A stretch of 49,361 bases of DNA from Nitrospirota bacterium (GTDB lineage Bacteria > Nitrospirota > Thermodesulfovibrionia > Thermodesulfovibrionales > Dissulfurispiraceae), in contig JAJZPZ010000007.1 in NCBI GenBank assembly GCA_021847795.1, positions 1 to 49,361 of the forward strand, given 5' to 3'. Positions 8,176 to 16,448 of this stretch are shown piece after piece (position 1 is the stretch's first letter; each line of letters begins with the position of its first letter). A program made the translations under genes and the position numbers. The notes beneath the pieces are model-generated. The model had not been told where the DNA came from. It made no database searches and saw nothing but the letters and a program-made list of their open reading frames with translations.

Positions 8176-8613
8176 CTACCTGCGGAATATAAGGAGCGCT
8201 CCGGCCAGGAGGAGCCCGGTCCCAATGATTCTCGGCGCATCGAGCGCGAATGTCCTTAGCCCGAAGATTCCGAGACGGTCGAGGACAAGGCCTGCTATCA
8301 GTTGAGAGCTGATGATAGCAGCCATCGTGGATGCGGTCCCTATCCTGGGCACAGCAACAATAGTCATCGAGACAAAGAATGCGCCGAGAAAGCCGCCCAT
8401 CAATTCCCACCACGCTGCCCCGGAAACCGCCTTCAGATTTCCGCGGCCCGTCATGAGCACAACAACCAGAAGAACAAGCGTGCCCACTGCGAAGGATATG
8501 AACGAACTTTCCAGTATCCCGACTCTCTGGGCAAGTCTTCCATTGATAGACGGTTGCGCTGCCACTGCTATCCCGGCAATGAACATGACGGCAAAGAGGA
8601 GGAGGTTATTCAT
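8176..8613 (-). CDS. DMT-family membrane transporter, YdcZ (DUF606) type
   Basis: 145-residue integral membrane protein with about five predicted helices and the N-terminal signature AAQPSINGRLAQRVG typical of YdcZ/DUF606 half-size members of the drug/metabolite transporter superfamily. Such proteins are thought to act as dimers; the substrate is unknown. The ATG at 8613 follows AAAGGAGCTTAC, a good ribosome site. Monocistronic, downstream of no obvious partner. Confidence 0.85.
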   Translation of the reverse strand: MNNLLLFAVMFIAGIAVAAQPSINGRLAQRVGILESSFISFAVGTLVLLVVVLMTGRGNLKAVSGAAWWELMGGFLGAFFVSMTIVAVPRIGTASTMAAIISSQLIAGLVLDRLGIFGLRTFALDAPRIIGTGLLLAGALLIFRR

Positions 8614-8693
8614 GTAAGCTCCTTTCAGGCTCCAGGGTCCTTACTTCAATTCTATCCTAAAAGGGCCCTGAATATCACCGGTATCGCCTTTTT

Positions 8694-8723
8694 TTGAAGT
8701 TTTTTGTCGATCGCTTATATAAT
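8694..8723 (+). promoter_or_regulatory. Promoter of the DUF3568 lipoprotein gene
   Basis: TTGAAG at 8694-8699 and a perfect TATAAT at 8718-8723, separated by 18 nt. The expected start at about 8730 leaves a leader of only about 5 nt before the ATG at 8735. Confidence 0.55.
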
Positions 8724-8734
8724 AGACGGCAACG

Positions 8735-9160
8735 ATGTCCGGAAAATATCTCATATGCGTTCTCTTTGCAGGCATGGTGCTTTTGCATTCAGGTTGTGCA
8801 GCTGTTCTGCTGACAGGAGCGAGCGGAGGGGTTGCCTATACACTCACCAACGTTGCCTATAAGACCGTAAGCTTTCCCTTCAACCGGGTAGATAATGCGG
8901 TGCATGGAGCGCTCAGGAAGATGGGAATACTACATATCGAAAAAAAGACCATTGACGGCGGAGTACAGATTGCAGCAGAAACTCCGGATTTGAAAATTTA
9001 TATAGATGTCGAGATGATTACCTCCAAATCCACCAGGCTATGCGTGGACGTAAGAAAGAACATCATACTGAAAGATAAAGCAACCGCAACAGAGATCATT
9101 GAGCAGACAATAAAAATACTCGAAGCAAAGGCCGCCACCCACTCCGTAATGCGGAAATAA
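8735..9160 (+). CDS. DUF3568-family lipoprotein
   Basis: 141 residues. The N-terminal signal peptide ends in the lipobox LHSGC (acylated Cys about 21), so it is an outer- or inner-membrane lipoprotein. After a Gly/Ala-rich segment, the mature part predicts a small alpha-beta domain with NAVHGALRKMGI and DLKIYIDVEMI, as in DUF3568 proteins. Those are often small lipoproteins in delta-type proteobacteria and Nitrospirota. Function unknown. It stands alone with its own near-leaderless promoter. Confidence 0.8.
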   Translation: MSGKYLICVLFAGMVLLHSGCAAVLLTGASGGVAYTLTNVAYKTVSFPFNRVDNAVHGALRKMGILHIEKKTIDGGVQIAAETPDLKIYIDVEMITSKSTRLCVDVRKNIILKDKATATEIIEQTIKILEAKAATHSVMRK

Positions 9161-9438
9161 CCGAAAAGCTCTGCGGCAACCCTATTTGCATCATATCTTC
9201 CCGGGAAATGTTTTCCTTACAGGGAAAAATTCTCCTGTCCTGCAATTCTCCTGTTTTTCAACCATATCCATCGTTATTGCCAGTTCGTTCTGTTGTCCTG
9301 GCCGGGCAGGAGAGAGGGGGGGTTTTTATAAGGGCAGCTATTTCAAAGGGTTTGCTGTCTGGTATGCAAAATGCTCTGTCCGTTGAATCAGGGCCAGGAT
9401 TGCCGGCAGCCTGACCGGAGGAAGGGCAGGAGTTGAAA
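9161..9438. other. 278-bp intergenic region, no gene seen
   Basis: Lies between the DUF3568 gene and the CX3C gene. A weak hairpin TCCTGGCCGGGCAGGA at about 9295-9310 is followed by a G-run and then five T residues, which may end the DUF3568 transcript. No coding frame has a convincing start. No riboswitch signature recognised. Confidence 0.5.
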
Positions 9439-9744
9439 ATGTTCGGAAGAAGGATTGTTTCGTATATGTTCGTCGTCTTTTGCATTGTCCTCTGCACCTG
9501 TATCTTGGATACCGACTCCCGCAGGGAGGGTGATTACGCCTATAGCCAGACAGCCCTTTCCGGAGCAGAGGGGTGGAGCAGGCAGTTGGTGGTCATAACA
9601 AAACAGACTCGTGAGCACTATACGGTGGAAAAAGCCCTTTCCCGCTGTGAAAGGGCGTGCAATGATAGGTTCGCTGTGTATGTTACCGATGATTTTTCCA
9701 TGGCATGCAGGAATACATGCTACGAAATGTGGGTAAAAAGATAA
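9439..9744 (+). CDS. Small secreted protein with twin CX3C motifs
   Basis: 101 residues. The ATG at 9439 is 6 nt after AGGAG (a TTG at 9433 is less likely). The N-terminus has a hydrophobic segment VSYMFVVFCIVLCTCIL that is probably a signal or anchor. The C-terminal half contains CERAC and CRNTC, two CX3C pairs about 20 residues apart, suggesting a disulfide-linked helical hairpin in the periplasm. I do not recognise the family. A second protein with the same pattern is at 49037. Confidence 0.65.
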   Translation: MFGRRIVSYMFVVFCIVLCTCILDTDSRREGDYAYSQTALSGAEGWSRQLVVITKQTREHYTVEKALSRCERACNDRFAVYVTDDFSMACRNTCYEMWVKR

Positions 9745-9858
9745 AAAAGCAAGGCCCTTTGAGGGCGCATGCTGATTGCCCCTGCTGCTGTTGAAATTCC
9801 TTTTCGTGCATTACGGTTTCTCGGTGGTAAGGGACGGCGGTACGGGGGTGTTTCCTGA

Positions 9859-10191
9859 CTAGTTCGTATGCAAATCCTCCAGGCACTTCTTATATTGCCA
9901 GGGCGGGTTTATAACCCTCATGCCCAATGTTAACTCCTTGTCATTCGGCACTTTCCGCACAAACCACTTCACTTCACAGTTCAGCTTCAGGGTTTCACCT
10001 GAAGGGGCTGTAAAATTCAAATCAAGCATTTTGGCAGGAGTAAAATCTTTTTCGTCCTGATCAAAAGAGGTTGTCAGGTACCCGACTCCGCATTCGGAAA
10101 TATCTTTTACATGTCCTTCATACGTCTTGTTCCCAAAGGTGATGCTGGCATTGAATCTCACGGGGATTCTCTTGGAAGTGCGTTTTTCCAT
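9859..10191 (-). CDS. PilZ-domain protein
   Basis: About 110 residues forming a single PilZ domain, a c-di-GMP binding module. The binding signature is KRTSKRIPVRF (RxxxR-type) followed by DISECGVGY ([D/N]xSxxG). No other domain. ATG at 10191 (MEKRTSKR) is the conserved beginning; an in-frame ATG at 10209 adds six residues, and neither has a strong ribosome site. A second single-domain PilZ protein lies at 47943, and a GGDEF protein at 11613 could supply the ligand. Confidence 0.85.
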   Translation of the reverse strand: MEKRTSKRIPVRFNASITFGNKTYEGHVKDISECGVGYLTTSFDQDEKDFTPAKMLDLNFTAPSGETLKLNCEVKWFVRKVPNDKELTLGMRVINPPWQYKKCLEDLHTN

Positions 10192-10256
10192 GACAGGTGA
10201 TTGTACCATATCCCCGATAAAACAATGGGTATTAATTTACCGCGGGAGTCAGCAGA

Positions 10257-10415
10257 CTACTTTTCGCAGCATAAACGTCTCATTTTTTTTCTTCCCATGG
10301 GGGAAACAGAGATAACAACATCGACCTTTTTCCCGCAAAAGCGGCAGTTCTGCCCCTTGCCCTTGTTTTCCGCCCTAGCCGCCACATCGGTTTTTGATTT
10401 TGCTTTTTCAGCCAT
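10257..10415 (-). CDS. Small zinc-ribbon-like protein (52 aa)
   Basis: 52 residues. The ATG at 10415 is preceded by AGGAGGACGTATC, a near-perfect ribosome site. A Lys/Ala-rich N-terminus (MAEKAKSKTDVAARAENKGK) is followed by NCRFCGKK and, about 20 residues later, RLCCEK. Together these give a CxxC plus CC pattern expected to bind one zinc or iron. Function unknown; it may be a nucleic-acid-binding or metal-storage peptide. Confidence 0.7.
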   Translation of the reverse strand: MAEKAKSKTDVAARAENKGKGQNCRFCGKKVDVVISVSPMGRKKMRRLCCEK

Positions 10416-10746
10416 GATACGTCCTCCTTATAAGCTTGTAAATTCCCCGTTCCCCTTTGGCGGGCACAAACACCTGCCATGTATTTCTTTCCCGGTTTTA
10501 AACCGGAGATACAGGATAAACGTGAGAAAACCTTATAATTTAAATGATTTTCAGCTAAATTGTCAATGAAAGGATCCGGCAGGATAGAAATGGCCTGCAA
10601 ACCGGCAAAAAATTCAGGAGGGTAGGCAGAATCCCGGGACCCAGGGAAGGCACCGGTCCTTGTTGAAAAAACCTTGTGATTTTTTGCGCATTGTTGAATA
10701 ATTACACTATGTGCCTGTATCAACTATCTAAATATAAGGAGACAAT
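10416..10746. other. 331-bp intergenic region
   Basis: Divergent promoters for the zinc-ribbon peptide (minus) and the FKBP gene (plus) must lie here. TACACTATG around 10700-10710 may include the -10 of the FKBP gene. No gene, repeat or strong hairpin is seen. Open frames across it lack ribosome sites and read across the complement of the Zn-ribbon gene. Confidence 0.4.
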
Positions 10747-11436
10747 ATGAAACCACTATTAGTTGCAGTTTTGAGTATCGGACTTCTGGCAAGCCAGGCA
10801 TGTGCTGACCAAAAGACGACATTGAAGACCCAAAAGGAGAAAGTGAGCTACAGCATCGGGATTGATATCGGGAATTCCATGAAAAAGCAATCCCTTGATA
10901 TCGACCCGAACACCCTTTCGCGCGGCATTAAGGACGCGCTTTCCGGAAACAAGCCGCTCCTTTCGGATAAGGAAATGCAGGAGACCATGACGCAGTTCCA
11001 GAAAGAGATGATCGCAAAGCGCGCCGAGAGCATGAAGCCCCAGGCAGAAAAAAACAAGAAGGAAGGGGAAGCGTTTCTTGAAGCAAACAAAAAGAAAGCG
11101 GGGGTAAAAACCCTTCCGGACGGCCTGCAGTACAAGGTCATCAAAGAGGGCACCGGGCCGACGCCCAAAGCCACCGATAAGGTCACGGTCAATTACAGGG
11201 GCACCTTGATCAACGGGACCGAATTCGACAGCTCCTACAAGCGGGGCGAGCCGGCAACGTTTCCGGTCAACGGGGTAATCCCAGGATGGACCGAGGCGCT
11301 CCAGCACATGAAGGTCGGCTCAAAATGGGAGTTGTTCATTCCGGCAAACCTCGCATACGGCGAGCACGGTGCAGGGCAGGTCATCGGCCCGAACGAGGTG
11401 CTGATCTTCGAAGTCGAGCTGCTGGGTATAAAATAA
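10747..11436 (+). CDS. FKBP-type peptidyl-prolyl cis-trans isomerase, periplasmic Mip/FkpA type
   Basis: 229 residues. Catalyses proline isomerisation and acts as a folding chaperone in the cell envelope. A signal peptide (LLVAVLSIGLLASQACA) is followed by the helical dimerisation domain FKBP_N, about residues 25-120, starting KVSYSIGIDIGNSMKKQ. The FKBP domain occupies about 125-229, with VNYRGTLINGTEFDSS, VIPGWTEALQHM, LAYGEHG and FEVELLGIK. Start supported by AAGGAGACAAT before the ATG. Monocistronic, with a strong terminator after it. Confidence 0.93.
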   Translation: MKPLLVAVLSIGLLASQACADQKTTLKTQKEKVSYSIGIDIGNSMKKQSLDIDPNTLSRGIKDALSGNKPLLSDKEMQETMTQFQKEMIAKRAESMKPQAEKNKKEGEAFLEANKKKAGVKTLPDGLQYKVIKEGTGPTPKATDKVTVNYRGTLINGTEFDSSYKRGEPATFPVNGVIPGWTEALQHMKVGSKWELFIPANLAYGEHGAGQVIGPNEVLIFEVELLGIK

Positions 11437-11463
11437 AAGGCAGGAACTAACAAGGGAATAGAC

Positions 11464-11498
11464 CGGACGGTTCTCATTGCGCAGAACCGTCTGTTTTT
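11464..11498 (+). terminator. Intrinsic terminator after the FKBP gene
   Basis: Stem GACGGTTCT (11466-11474) / AGAACCGTC (11483-11491) with an 8-nt loop, followed by TGTTTTT. Located 30 nt after the stop codon. Confidence 0.88.
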
Positions 11499-11612
11499 CC
11501 TAATTCCTCTTTCCGTAAACAGGGGACAAATCCCGATAAATAAACAGGGGAGTGTCCCGGCTCCCTCCGGGCAATTCACTGCAGTGAAAATTCTTGTTTT
11601 AGAACGGCATTA

Positions 11613-12497
11613 ATGGTATATTCACCTATGAAGCAAAGTCATCCTCTTCATAAAATTCTGGATCAGTTGAACCAGGACCTGCGGTCCTTTATAGAGCTTT
11701 CCCTTGCGGAACCCTCCGTCTCATGGAATGAATGGATTTCCTCAGTTGTAAAAGACAAACCGATTGAGACGAGATGCTGGGAAAGAAAGAACTGCGGGAA
11801 CAAGGTATGCCCGGCATATATGAACACCTGCGGCCGTTGCTGGCTGATTGCCGGCACCATGTGCTGCGGCGAGGTCCAGGGGAAATTCGCCCAGAAATAC
11901 AGAAGCTGCACCGAATGCGAAATATACCAGGATGCTGTTTTCGCGGACCCCGTCTCAGAAATATATGAGCACCTTATTACTCTTATTCATAGCCTGAGGA
12001 CAAAACAGGAAGAACTGAAGGCGTTGGCCATAACTGATCGCCTGACCGGCTTGTATAACAGAAACTATTTCGATATCATCATATCCCATAATATGGAGAA
12101 ACTTAAACGCTACGGCGGAAAGCTTGCGCTCGTTATGGTAGATGTCGATAAATTCAAGTATATAAACGACACATACGGCCATCTGCATGGAGATGGCATA
12201 CTCAAGGAATGCGCTATGATACTACGCAAGTCCGTCCGGACCTCGGATATCCTTGTCAGGTTTGGCGGCGATGAGTTCCTGATAATCATGCCCCAAGCCG
12301 ATTGCGAGGAGGGAGACAGCCTCGTCGCACGGGTCCGCAGGAACATAGAAGAGTGGAACGCCCAGTACTCGAGCGCAGACTATAAGCTGTCTTTCAGCAT
12401 CGGCTGCGCTACCGTAGGGAGAGACAGCGATCTTCGGGAAGCTATCAAGCAGGCGGACAGGGAGATGTACAGGGACAAGCAGAGATGGAGAATTTGA
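11613..12497 (+). CDS. Diguanylate cyclase with N-terminal two-CW Cys-rich domain
   Basis: 294 residues. Makes the second messenger c-di-GMP from two GTP. The GGDEF domain spans about 137-292: TDRLTGLYNRNYF, the metal-binding DVDKFKYINDTYGH and the active-site FGGDEF. The product-inhibition I-site RTSD stands five residues before GGDEF, so feedback control is expected. The N-terminal part has a Cys-rich region, CWERKNCGNKVCPAY, then CGRCWLIAGTMCCG and CTECEIY, of the two-CW type. This probably binds a metal or Fe-S cluster and senses redox state. No membrane helix. Start is 11613 or 11628; neither has a clear ribosome site. Confidence 0.9.
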   Translation: MVYSPMKQSHPLHKILDQLNQDLRSFIELSLAEPSVSWNEWISSVVKDKPIETRCWERKNCGNKVCPAYMNTCGRCWLIAGTMCCGEVQGKFAQKYRSCTECEIYQDAVFADPVSEIYEHLITLIHSLRTKQEELKALAITDRLTGLYNRNYFDIIISHNMEKLKRYGGKLALVMVDVDKFKYINDTYGHLHGDGILKECAMILRKSVRTSDILVRFGGDEFLIIMPQADCEEGDSLVARVRRNIEEWNAQYSSADYKLSFSIGCATVGRDSDLREAIKQADREMYRDKQRWRI

Positions 12498-12555
12498 ATA
12501 ACCGCTTTCTGCAGTGCTCCCCTGTAAATGAATGGACGCCCGGCGCCGTGTTTCT

Positions 12556-12954
12556 CTACTTTGCTGTTCGGGTAGTCGCTTTTTTCTTTGCCGCTGCCTT
12601 CGGTCTTGCCGCTGCCTTTCGTCCTGCAGCTTTTTTTCCCGGCGCAGTCGGGGTTTTGTCTTCAAGCTTTGCTATTTCGGCATTCGTCTTGTCAATAGAG
12701 GATAGGAGGGTCTTCAGTTCCCCATGCGCTATCTTCACTTTTTTCCCGGCAACCATCTTGTGCAGCTTCTCGCCGAGGTCCGAAAACTGTCCCTGCCGTT
12801 TGTGCTTGAGTTCATAGAGGCGGTATTGCTTCTTGCCTTCTTCCGTCAGTTCATCGGCCTTTTCCACAACAAGCGTTACCCTGGCCTTCACCGCGTTAAT
12901 GCTCTGTTTTACCCCATCCTCGATTTCCTTTATCAGCTTGTTGACTACATCCAT
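12556..12954 (-). CDS. Coiled-coil protein with Ala/Lys-rich histone H1-like tail
   Basis: 132 residues. The first 90 form an amphipathic, probably coiled-coil helix region (KLIKEIEDGVKQSINAVK, later LLSSIDKTNAEIAKLED). The last about 35 residues are Lys/Ala/Pro-rich with KKAAGRKAAARPKAAAKKK, like bacterial H1-type proteins or phasin-like proteins with DNA-binding tails. The ATG at 12954 is 8 nt from AGGAGG; the TTG at 12960 is too close to it. Likely associates with nucleoid or with polymer granules. No recognised family. Confidence 0.72.
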   Translation of the reverse strand: MDVVNKLIKEIEDGVKQSINAVKARVTLVVEKADELTEEGKKQYRLYELKHKRQGQFSDLGEKLHKMVAGKKVKIAHGELKTLLSSIDKTNAEIAKLEDKTPTAPGKKAAGRKAAARPKAAAKKKATTRTAK

Positions 12955-13095
12955 GGACAATTCCTCCTGAACGTATTTTGAAAAAACCGAACTACGGCCT
13001 CATTATATCATTTTCCGGGGAAAAGCAAGGAACAATAAATGGAACACAATACCATACCCCCTTGCAGTGACAGAGTTAGACAGAGCCGTTAGCCT

Positions 13096-13190
13096 GTCAT
13101 TGCGAGACCGGCTTTATCGGGCGCGGCAATATCGTCCTTTATTCCGGAATTGCCGCTTTGATGCGATTGGCCCTGGAATCGCTAAAGAAC
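13096..13190. repeat. Dispersed CATTGCGAG repeat, diverged copy
   Basis: Begins TGTCATTGCGAGACCGG and contains GCGCGGCAATATCG. An AATTGCCGC stretch follows in inverted sense. This is related to the copies at 4938 and 21275 but decayed. It abuts the transposon remnant at 13194. Confidence 0.5.
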
Positions 13191-13193
13191 ACT

Positions 13194-13468
13194 GGGGTCA
13201 GGTCTTGATATATCAGTTTTTATTAGGCAATCGTGCATATGGCTGGACCGTTGAGAATAGAATATCCGGGAGCAGTATATCATGTTACCGCGAGGGGGGA
13301 ATACCCGAAAAAGGATATATAAAGACGACGCTAACAGGAGACCTTCCTTTGTGAAGCACGATTATACCTGGAAAGAGATTGCCGAGTATCTGGGGATTCA
13401 TTATACTATCGTGAGCAACGTGAGAGCATGGTAGAAAAATGAGAACTGATATTTCAAGACCTGACCCC
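13194..13468 (+). mobile_element. Deleted REP-type (Y1 transposase) element with terminal inverted repeats
   Basis: Bounded by perfect 15-bp inverted repeats GGGGTCAGGTCTTGA (13194-13208) and TCAAGACCTGACCCC (13454-13468). Inside, from ATG 13239, is the typical start of REP-associated tyrosine transposases: MAGPLRIEYPGAVYHVTARG. After a frameshift near 13317 comes KDDANRR, and then directly the C-terminal helix-turn-helix HDYTWKEIAEYLGIHYTIVS. The catalytic middle is deleted, so it cannot move on its own. Confidence 0.8.
13239..13434 (+). pseudogene. REP-associated tyrosine transposase (IS200/Y1_Tnp-like) remnant
   Basis: Coding relic of the element above. Only the first about 30 residues and the last about 40 residues of the usual 200-300-residue protein remain, in two frames. 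The HUH and catalytic Tyr motifs are missing. Confidence 0.75.
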
Positions 13469-13581
13469 GCTGTCCAAATTCCTAATTCTCTTCTATTCTA
13501 ATTATCACCCAATTGGCTATTGAATTAATTTAATTTCTCTCTGCCACCTTTCACTCCCAGCAAATGATACAATAAGAAGTT

Positions 13582-16131
13582 ATGGTTAACCCTTCACCTT
13601 CTTATCCCATCGACGAAATACTCCCCGAACTGAAACAAGCGGTGCTTTGCAATTCGTCAGTCGTACTGCATGCGCCGCCGGGTGCAGGGAAGACAACGCG
13701 TGTTCCTCTTGCCTTGCTCGATGTGCTGCCGCCTGAAAAGGGGCGTATCATTATGCTTGAGCCGCGCAGGATAGCTGCGGTATCGGCAGCCCGCTGGATG
13801 GCGAAGACATTGGGCGAGCAGGCAGGAGAAACCATCGGCTACTCCATTCGCTTTGACAGCAAAGTCTCGCAAGCAACGCGCGTCGAGGTTGTTACCGAAG
13901 GCATTCTCACCCGGCGCATTCAGAACGATCCCGGGCTTGAAGGCGTGGCAATGGTTATCTTTGATGAATTCCACGAGCGGAGCCTTCATGCCGATCTGGC
14001 GCTTGCGCTTTGCCTCGATATCCGCCGGAGTCTGAGAGAGGACCTGAAGATTCTCGTTATGTCTGCAACACTGGATTACGGCCCGATCTCGTCCCTGCTG
14101 GACAATGCCCCGGTTGTTGCTTCCCATGGCAGGGGCTTTCCGGTAGAGGAGCGCTATCTCGGGGAAGCGCGTGACAAAGCCCTGTCAGGGCAGGTCATCA
14201 ATGCTGCCGGAACAGCGTTGAGCGAGACTTCCGGAGATGTCCTTGTCTTTCTGCCGGGCTCAGGCGAAATACATGCCTGCGCCGAGGCGCTGCGTTCAGT
14301 GGTTGAACACAGAAGCGATACCATCACGATACATCCGCTCTACGGCGATCTGCCCTTTGAGGAGCAGGAGCGTGCAATCCTGCCGGCCAAAAACCGGAAG
14401 ATAGTGCTCGCCACAAATATCGCGGAAACAAGTCTGACTATCGAAGGCGTGCATGTTGTGATTGACAGCGGCCTGACCCGCAGGCTCCGGTACGATCCTT
14501 CAACAGGGATGAACCGGCTGACCACGCTGTCTGTTTCAAAGGCCTCGGCAGAGCAACGCAAGGGCAGGGCCGGACGCCTCGGGCCCGGATACTGCTACCG
14601 CCTCTATAGCCCTCATGCGTTTCAGTCAATGGTTCCCTTTACCCCGCCGGAGATACTTACCTCCGATCTCTCGGCCCTTGCCCTTGAGCTTGCGGCATGG
14701 GGAGTAAAAGATCCGTCTTTGCTTTCGTGGCTCGAGGCGCCGCCTTCCGCTGCCTGGGCTTCAGCCCGCGCCTTGCTCACCGATTTAGGCGCACTTGATG
14801 CTTCAGGCTCGATCACCCGGGCAGGCAAGGACATGGCCCGCATGCCGCTCCATCCAAGGCTTGCCCGGCTGCTGGTTAGGGCAGGAGAGCTTGGCTGCAT
14901 CCGTCTCGGGGCTGATCTTGCTGCCCTTCTCTCGGAGCGTGATATTCTCCGAAGAGGCGGTTATGGCCGCATGGTCAGCACAGGTGAAGCGGATGTCGGA
15001 CAGAGGCTTGATATCCTGGAGATGTGGCGGAAGGGAAGGGGGACCGGCAGCGAGGCCGATCTCCGGGCGCTTCGCGTCGTAGACAGGACAGCAAAGCAGC
15101 TTGTCCGCCTGATGCCTGAAGCGCGGAAAGCACGGGCCGGAGAAAATGGTGATCCGGATGCCTTGGTTTCCCGGCTTCTTTTATGCGCCTTTCCTGAAAG
15201 AGTAGCCCGAAAACGTGAAGAGGGCGGTAATCGCTTCGTGCTTGCGCAGGGAAGAGGAGTGCGTCTTTCAGCCGTAGGGAGGCTGAGCACGAGCCTTTTC
15301 ATTATTGCCGTTCATGTGGATGCAGGAGAACGGGGGGAAGGCCTTGTACATCTCGCTGCACCGCTTACAGAGCAACTGGTCAGGGAGGAACTGGCCGGGC
15401 GCATCGAAAGGTTGAGGCGCATAGAGTGGGACAAAAGAGAGGGCAGGGTCATAACCACCCTCGAAGAACGGCTGGGCGCAGTGCTTCTTTCAGCAAAACC
15501 CTTCACCCCCTCTGATGAAGAGACAGCGCCCCTTATCTGCGAGGCCATCAGGTCAGCTCCCGGACTGCTCATCCTGAACAAAGAGGCCCGCCGGTTCCAG
15601 GGCAGGGTTGCCCTGATGCGCAGGGCCTTCCCTGAAGAGACCTGGCCCGACCTTTCGGACGAGCATCTGCTCTCTTCTCCTGAAGAATGGCTCCTGCCCT
15701 GGCTCGACGGCATACGCAGTGCGCAGGACCTTGCCGGCCTGGACGTTCTCCCTGCGCTGAAGGCACGGCTTTCATGGGAACAGGCGCGGCTGCTCGAAGA
15801 GCGTGCTCCTGCATCCCTCATTGTGCCGAGCGGCAGCCGCGTATCTCTTGATTACGCTGCAGGTGATGTCCCGGTGCTTGCCGTCAAACTGCAGGAGATG
15901 TTCGGCCTTGCCGACACCCCGGAGATAGCCGGCGGACGGGTGAAGGTTCTCCTCCATCTGTTGTCCCCGGCCCGCAGGCCGGTTCAGATCACGCAGGACC
16001 TGAAAGGGTTCTGGGACGGCAGCTACCAGCAGGTGAAAAAAGAACTGAAGGGGCGCTATCCCAAGCACCCCTGGCCCGATGATCCGTGGAATGCCGTGCC
16101 TACGCGCCGCACAAAGCCCCGCGGGCAGTGA
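13582..16131 (+). CDS. hrpB: ATP-dependent helicase HrpB
   Basis: 849-residue DEAH-type RNA helicase. Motif I is APPGAGKTTRVPLALL, motif II is DEFHER, motif III is SATLD and motif VI is QRKGRAGRLGPGYCYRLY. The HA2 winged helix and OB-like region follow. The C-terminal HrpB domain ends in the family signature PKHPWPDDPWNAVPTRR. Full length for HrpB (about 820-850). A -10-like TACAAT at 13566-13571 leaves a leader of only a few bases, and no ribosome site is evident. Cellular role is poorly defined; homologues are non-essential in E. coli. Confidence 0.95.
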   Translation: MVNPSPSYPIDEILPELKQAVLCNSSVVLHAPPGAGKTTRVPLALLDVLPPEKGRIIMLEPRRIAAVSAARWMAKTLGEQAGETIGYSIRFDSKVSQATRVEVVTEGILTRRIQNDPGLEGVAMVIFDEFHERSLHADLALALCLDIRRSLREDLKILVMSATLDYGPISSLLDNAPVVASHGRGFPVEERYLGEARDKALSGQVINAAGTALSETSGDVLVFLPGSGEIHACAEALRSVVEHRSDTITIHPLYGDLPFEEQERAILPAKNRKIVLATNIAETSLTIEGVHVVIDSGLTRRLRYDPSTGMNRLTTLSVSKASAEQRKGRAGRLGPGYCYRLYSPHAFQSMVPFTPPEILTSDLSALALELAAWGVKDPSLLSWLEAPPSAAWASARALLTDLGALDASGSITRAGKDMARMPLHPRLARLLVRAGELGCIRLGADLAALLSERDILRRGGYGRMVSTGEADVGQRLDILEMWRKGRGTGSEADLRALRVVDRTAKQLVRLMPEARKARAGENGDPDALVSRLLLCAFPERVARKREEGGNRFVLAQGRGVRLSAVGRLSTSLFIIAVHVDAGERGEGLVHLAAPLTEQLVREELAGRIERLRRIEWDKREGRVITTLEERLGAVLLSAKPFTPSDEETAPLICEAIRSAPGLLILNKEARRFQGRVALMRRAFPEETWPDLSDEHLLSSPEEWLLPWLDGIRSAQDLAGLDVLPALKARLSWEQARLLEERAPASLIVPSGSRVSLDYAAGDVPVLAVKLQEMFGLADTPEIAGGRVKVLLHLLSPARRPVQITQDLKGFWDGSYQQVKKELKGRYPKHPWPDDPWNAVPTRRTKPRGQ

Positions 16132-16155
16132 CACAGTGGAAGGGAGAGGACAAAA

Positions 16156-16192
16156 AAAAGGATAAGGTTTTTTTGCGTTCCTTATCCTTAAA
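16156..16192. terminator. Bidirectional terminator between hrpB and the small membrane protein gene
   Basis: Stem AAGGATAAGG (16158-16167) / CCTTATCCTT (16180-16189), with A-rich flank on the left and a T-rich loop. It can end both converging transcripts. Confidence 0.7.
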
Positions 16193-16214
16193 AGCAGCAA
16201 ATCATGTGCAACTC

Positions 16215-16448
16215 CTACTCTGCCGCTGTTCCTCTTGCAGCCTGGACCAGTAAGAACAGATTGATCGATATCACTACGAATATGGCTGTTACTATCGCAT
16301 ATCCGATAGCCATCCATCCGCTGCGGTTGAGGAACTCATTCATAATGGAAGAGACGGCTCCGATAGTTGACAATATGATATAAACCACGACGACGAGCGC
16401 AGACGTAAGGTTCATAGTGCTTCCTGCCGACACTTTTGCTTCTGACAT
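16215..16448 (-). CDS. Small two-helix membrane protein (77 aa)
   Basis: 77 residues with two predicted transmembrane segments: LTSALVVVVYIILSTIGAV and MAIGYAIVTAIFVVISINLF. A strong AGGAGGTGAAG lies before the ATG, implying good translation. No recognised family; the absence of charged loops argues against a transporter on its own. It may be an accessory subunit or membrane-stress peptide. Confidence 0.6.
   Translation of the reverse strand: MSEAKVSAGSTMNLTSALVVVVYIILSTIGAVSSIMNEFLNRSGWMAIGYAIVTAIFVVISINLFLLVQAARGTAAE

Noticed and set aside
9161-9438. A riboswitch upstream of the CX3C gene
   Set aside because: A GCGGCAACC stretch at 9171-9179 recalled a SAM-type motif, but no supporting helices were found.
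10280-10723. A 147-codon minus-strand frame
   Set aside because: Its composition is unlike a protein. It overlaps the better supported 52-aa zinc-ribbon gene in another frame and has no ribosome site.
12485-12817. A 110-codon plus-strand frame
   Set aside because: It is the antisense shadow of the Ala/Lys-rich protein gene, which has the good ribosome site and sensible composition.
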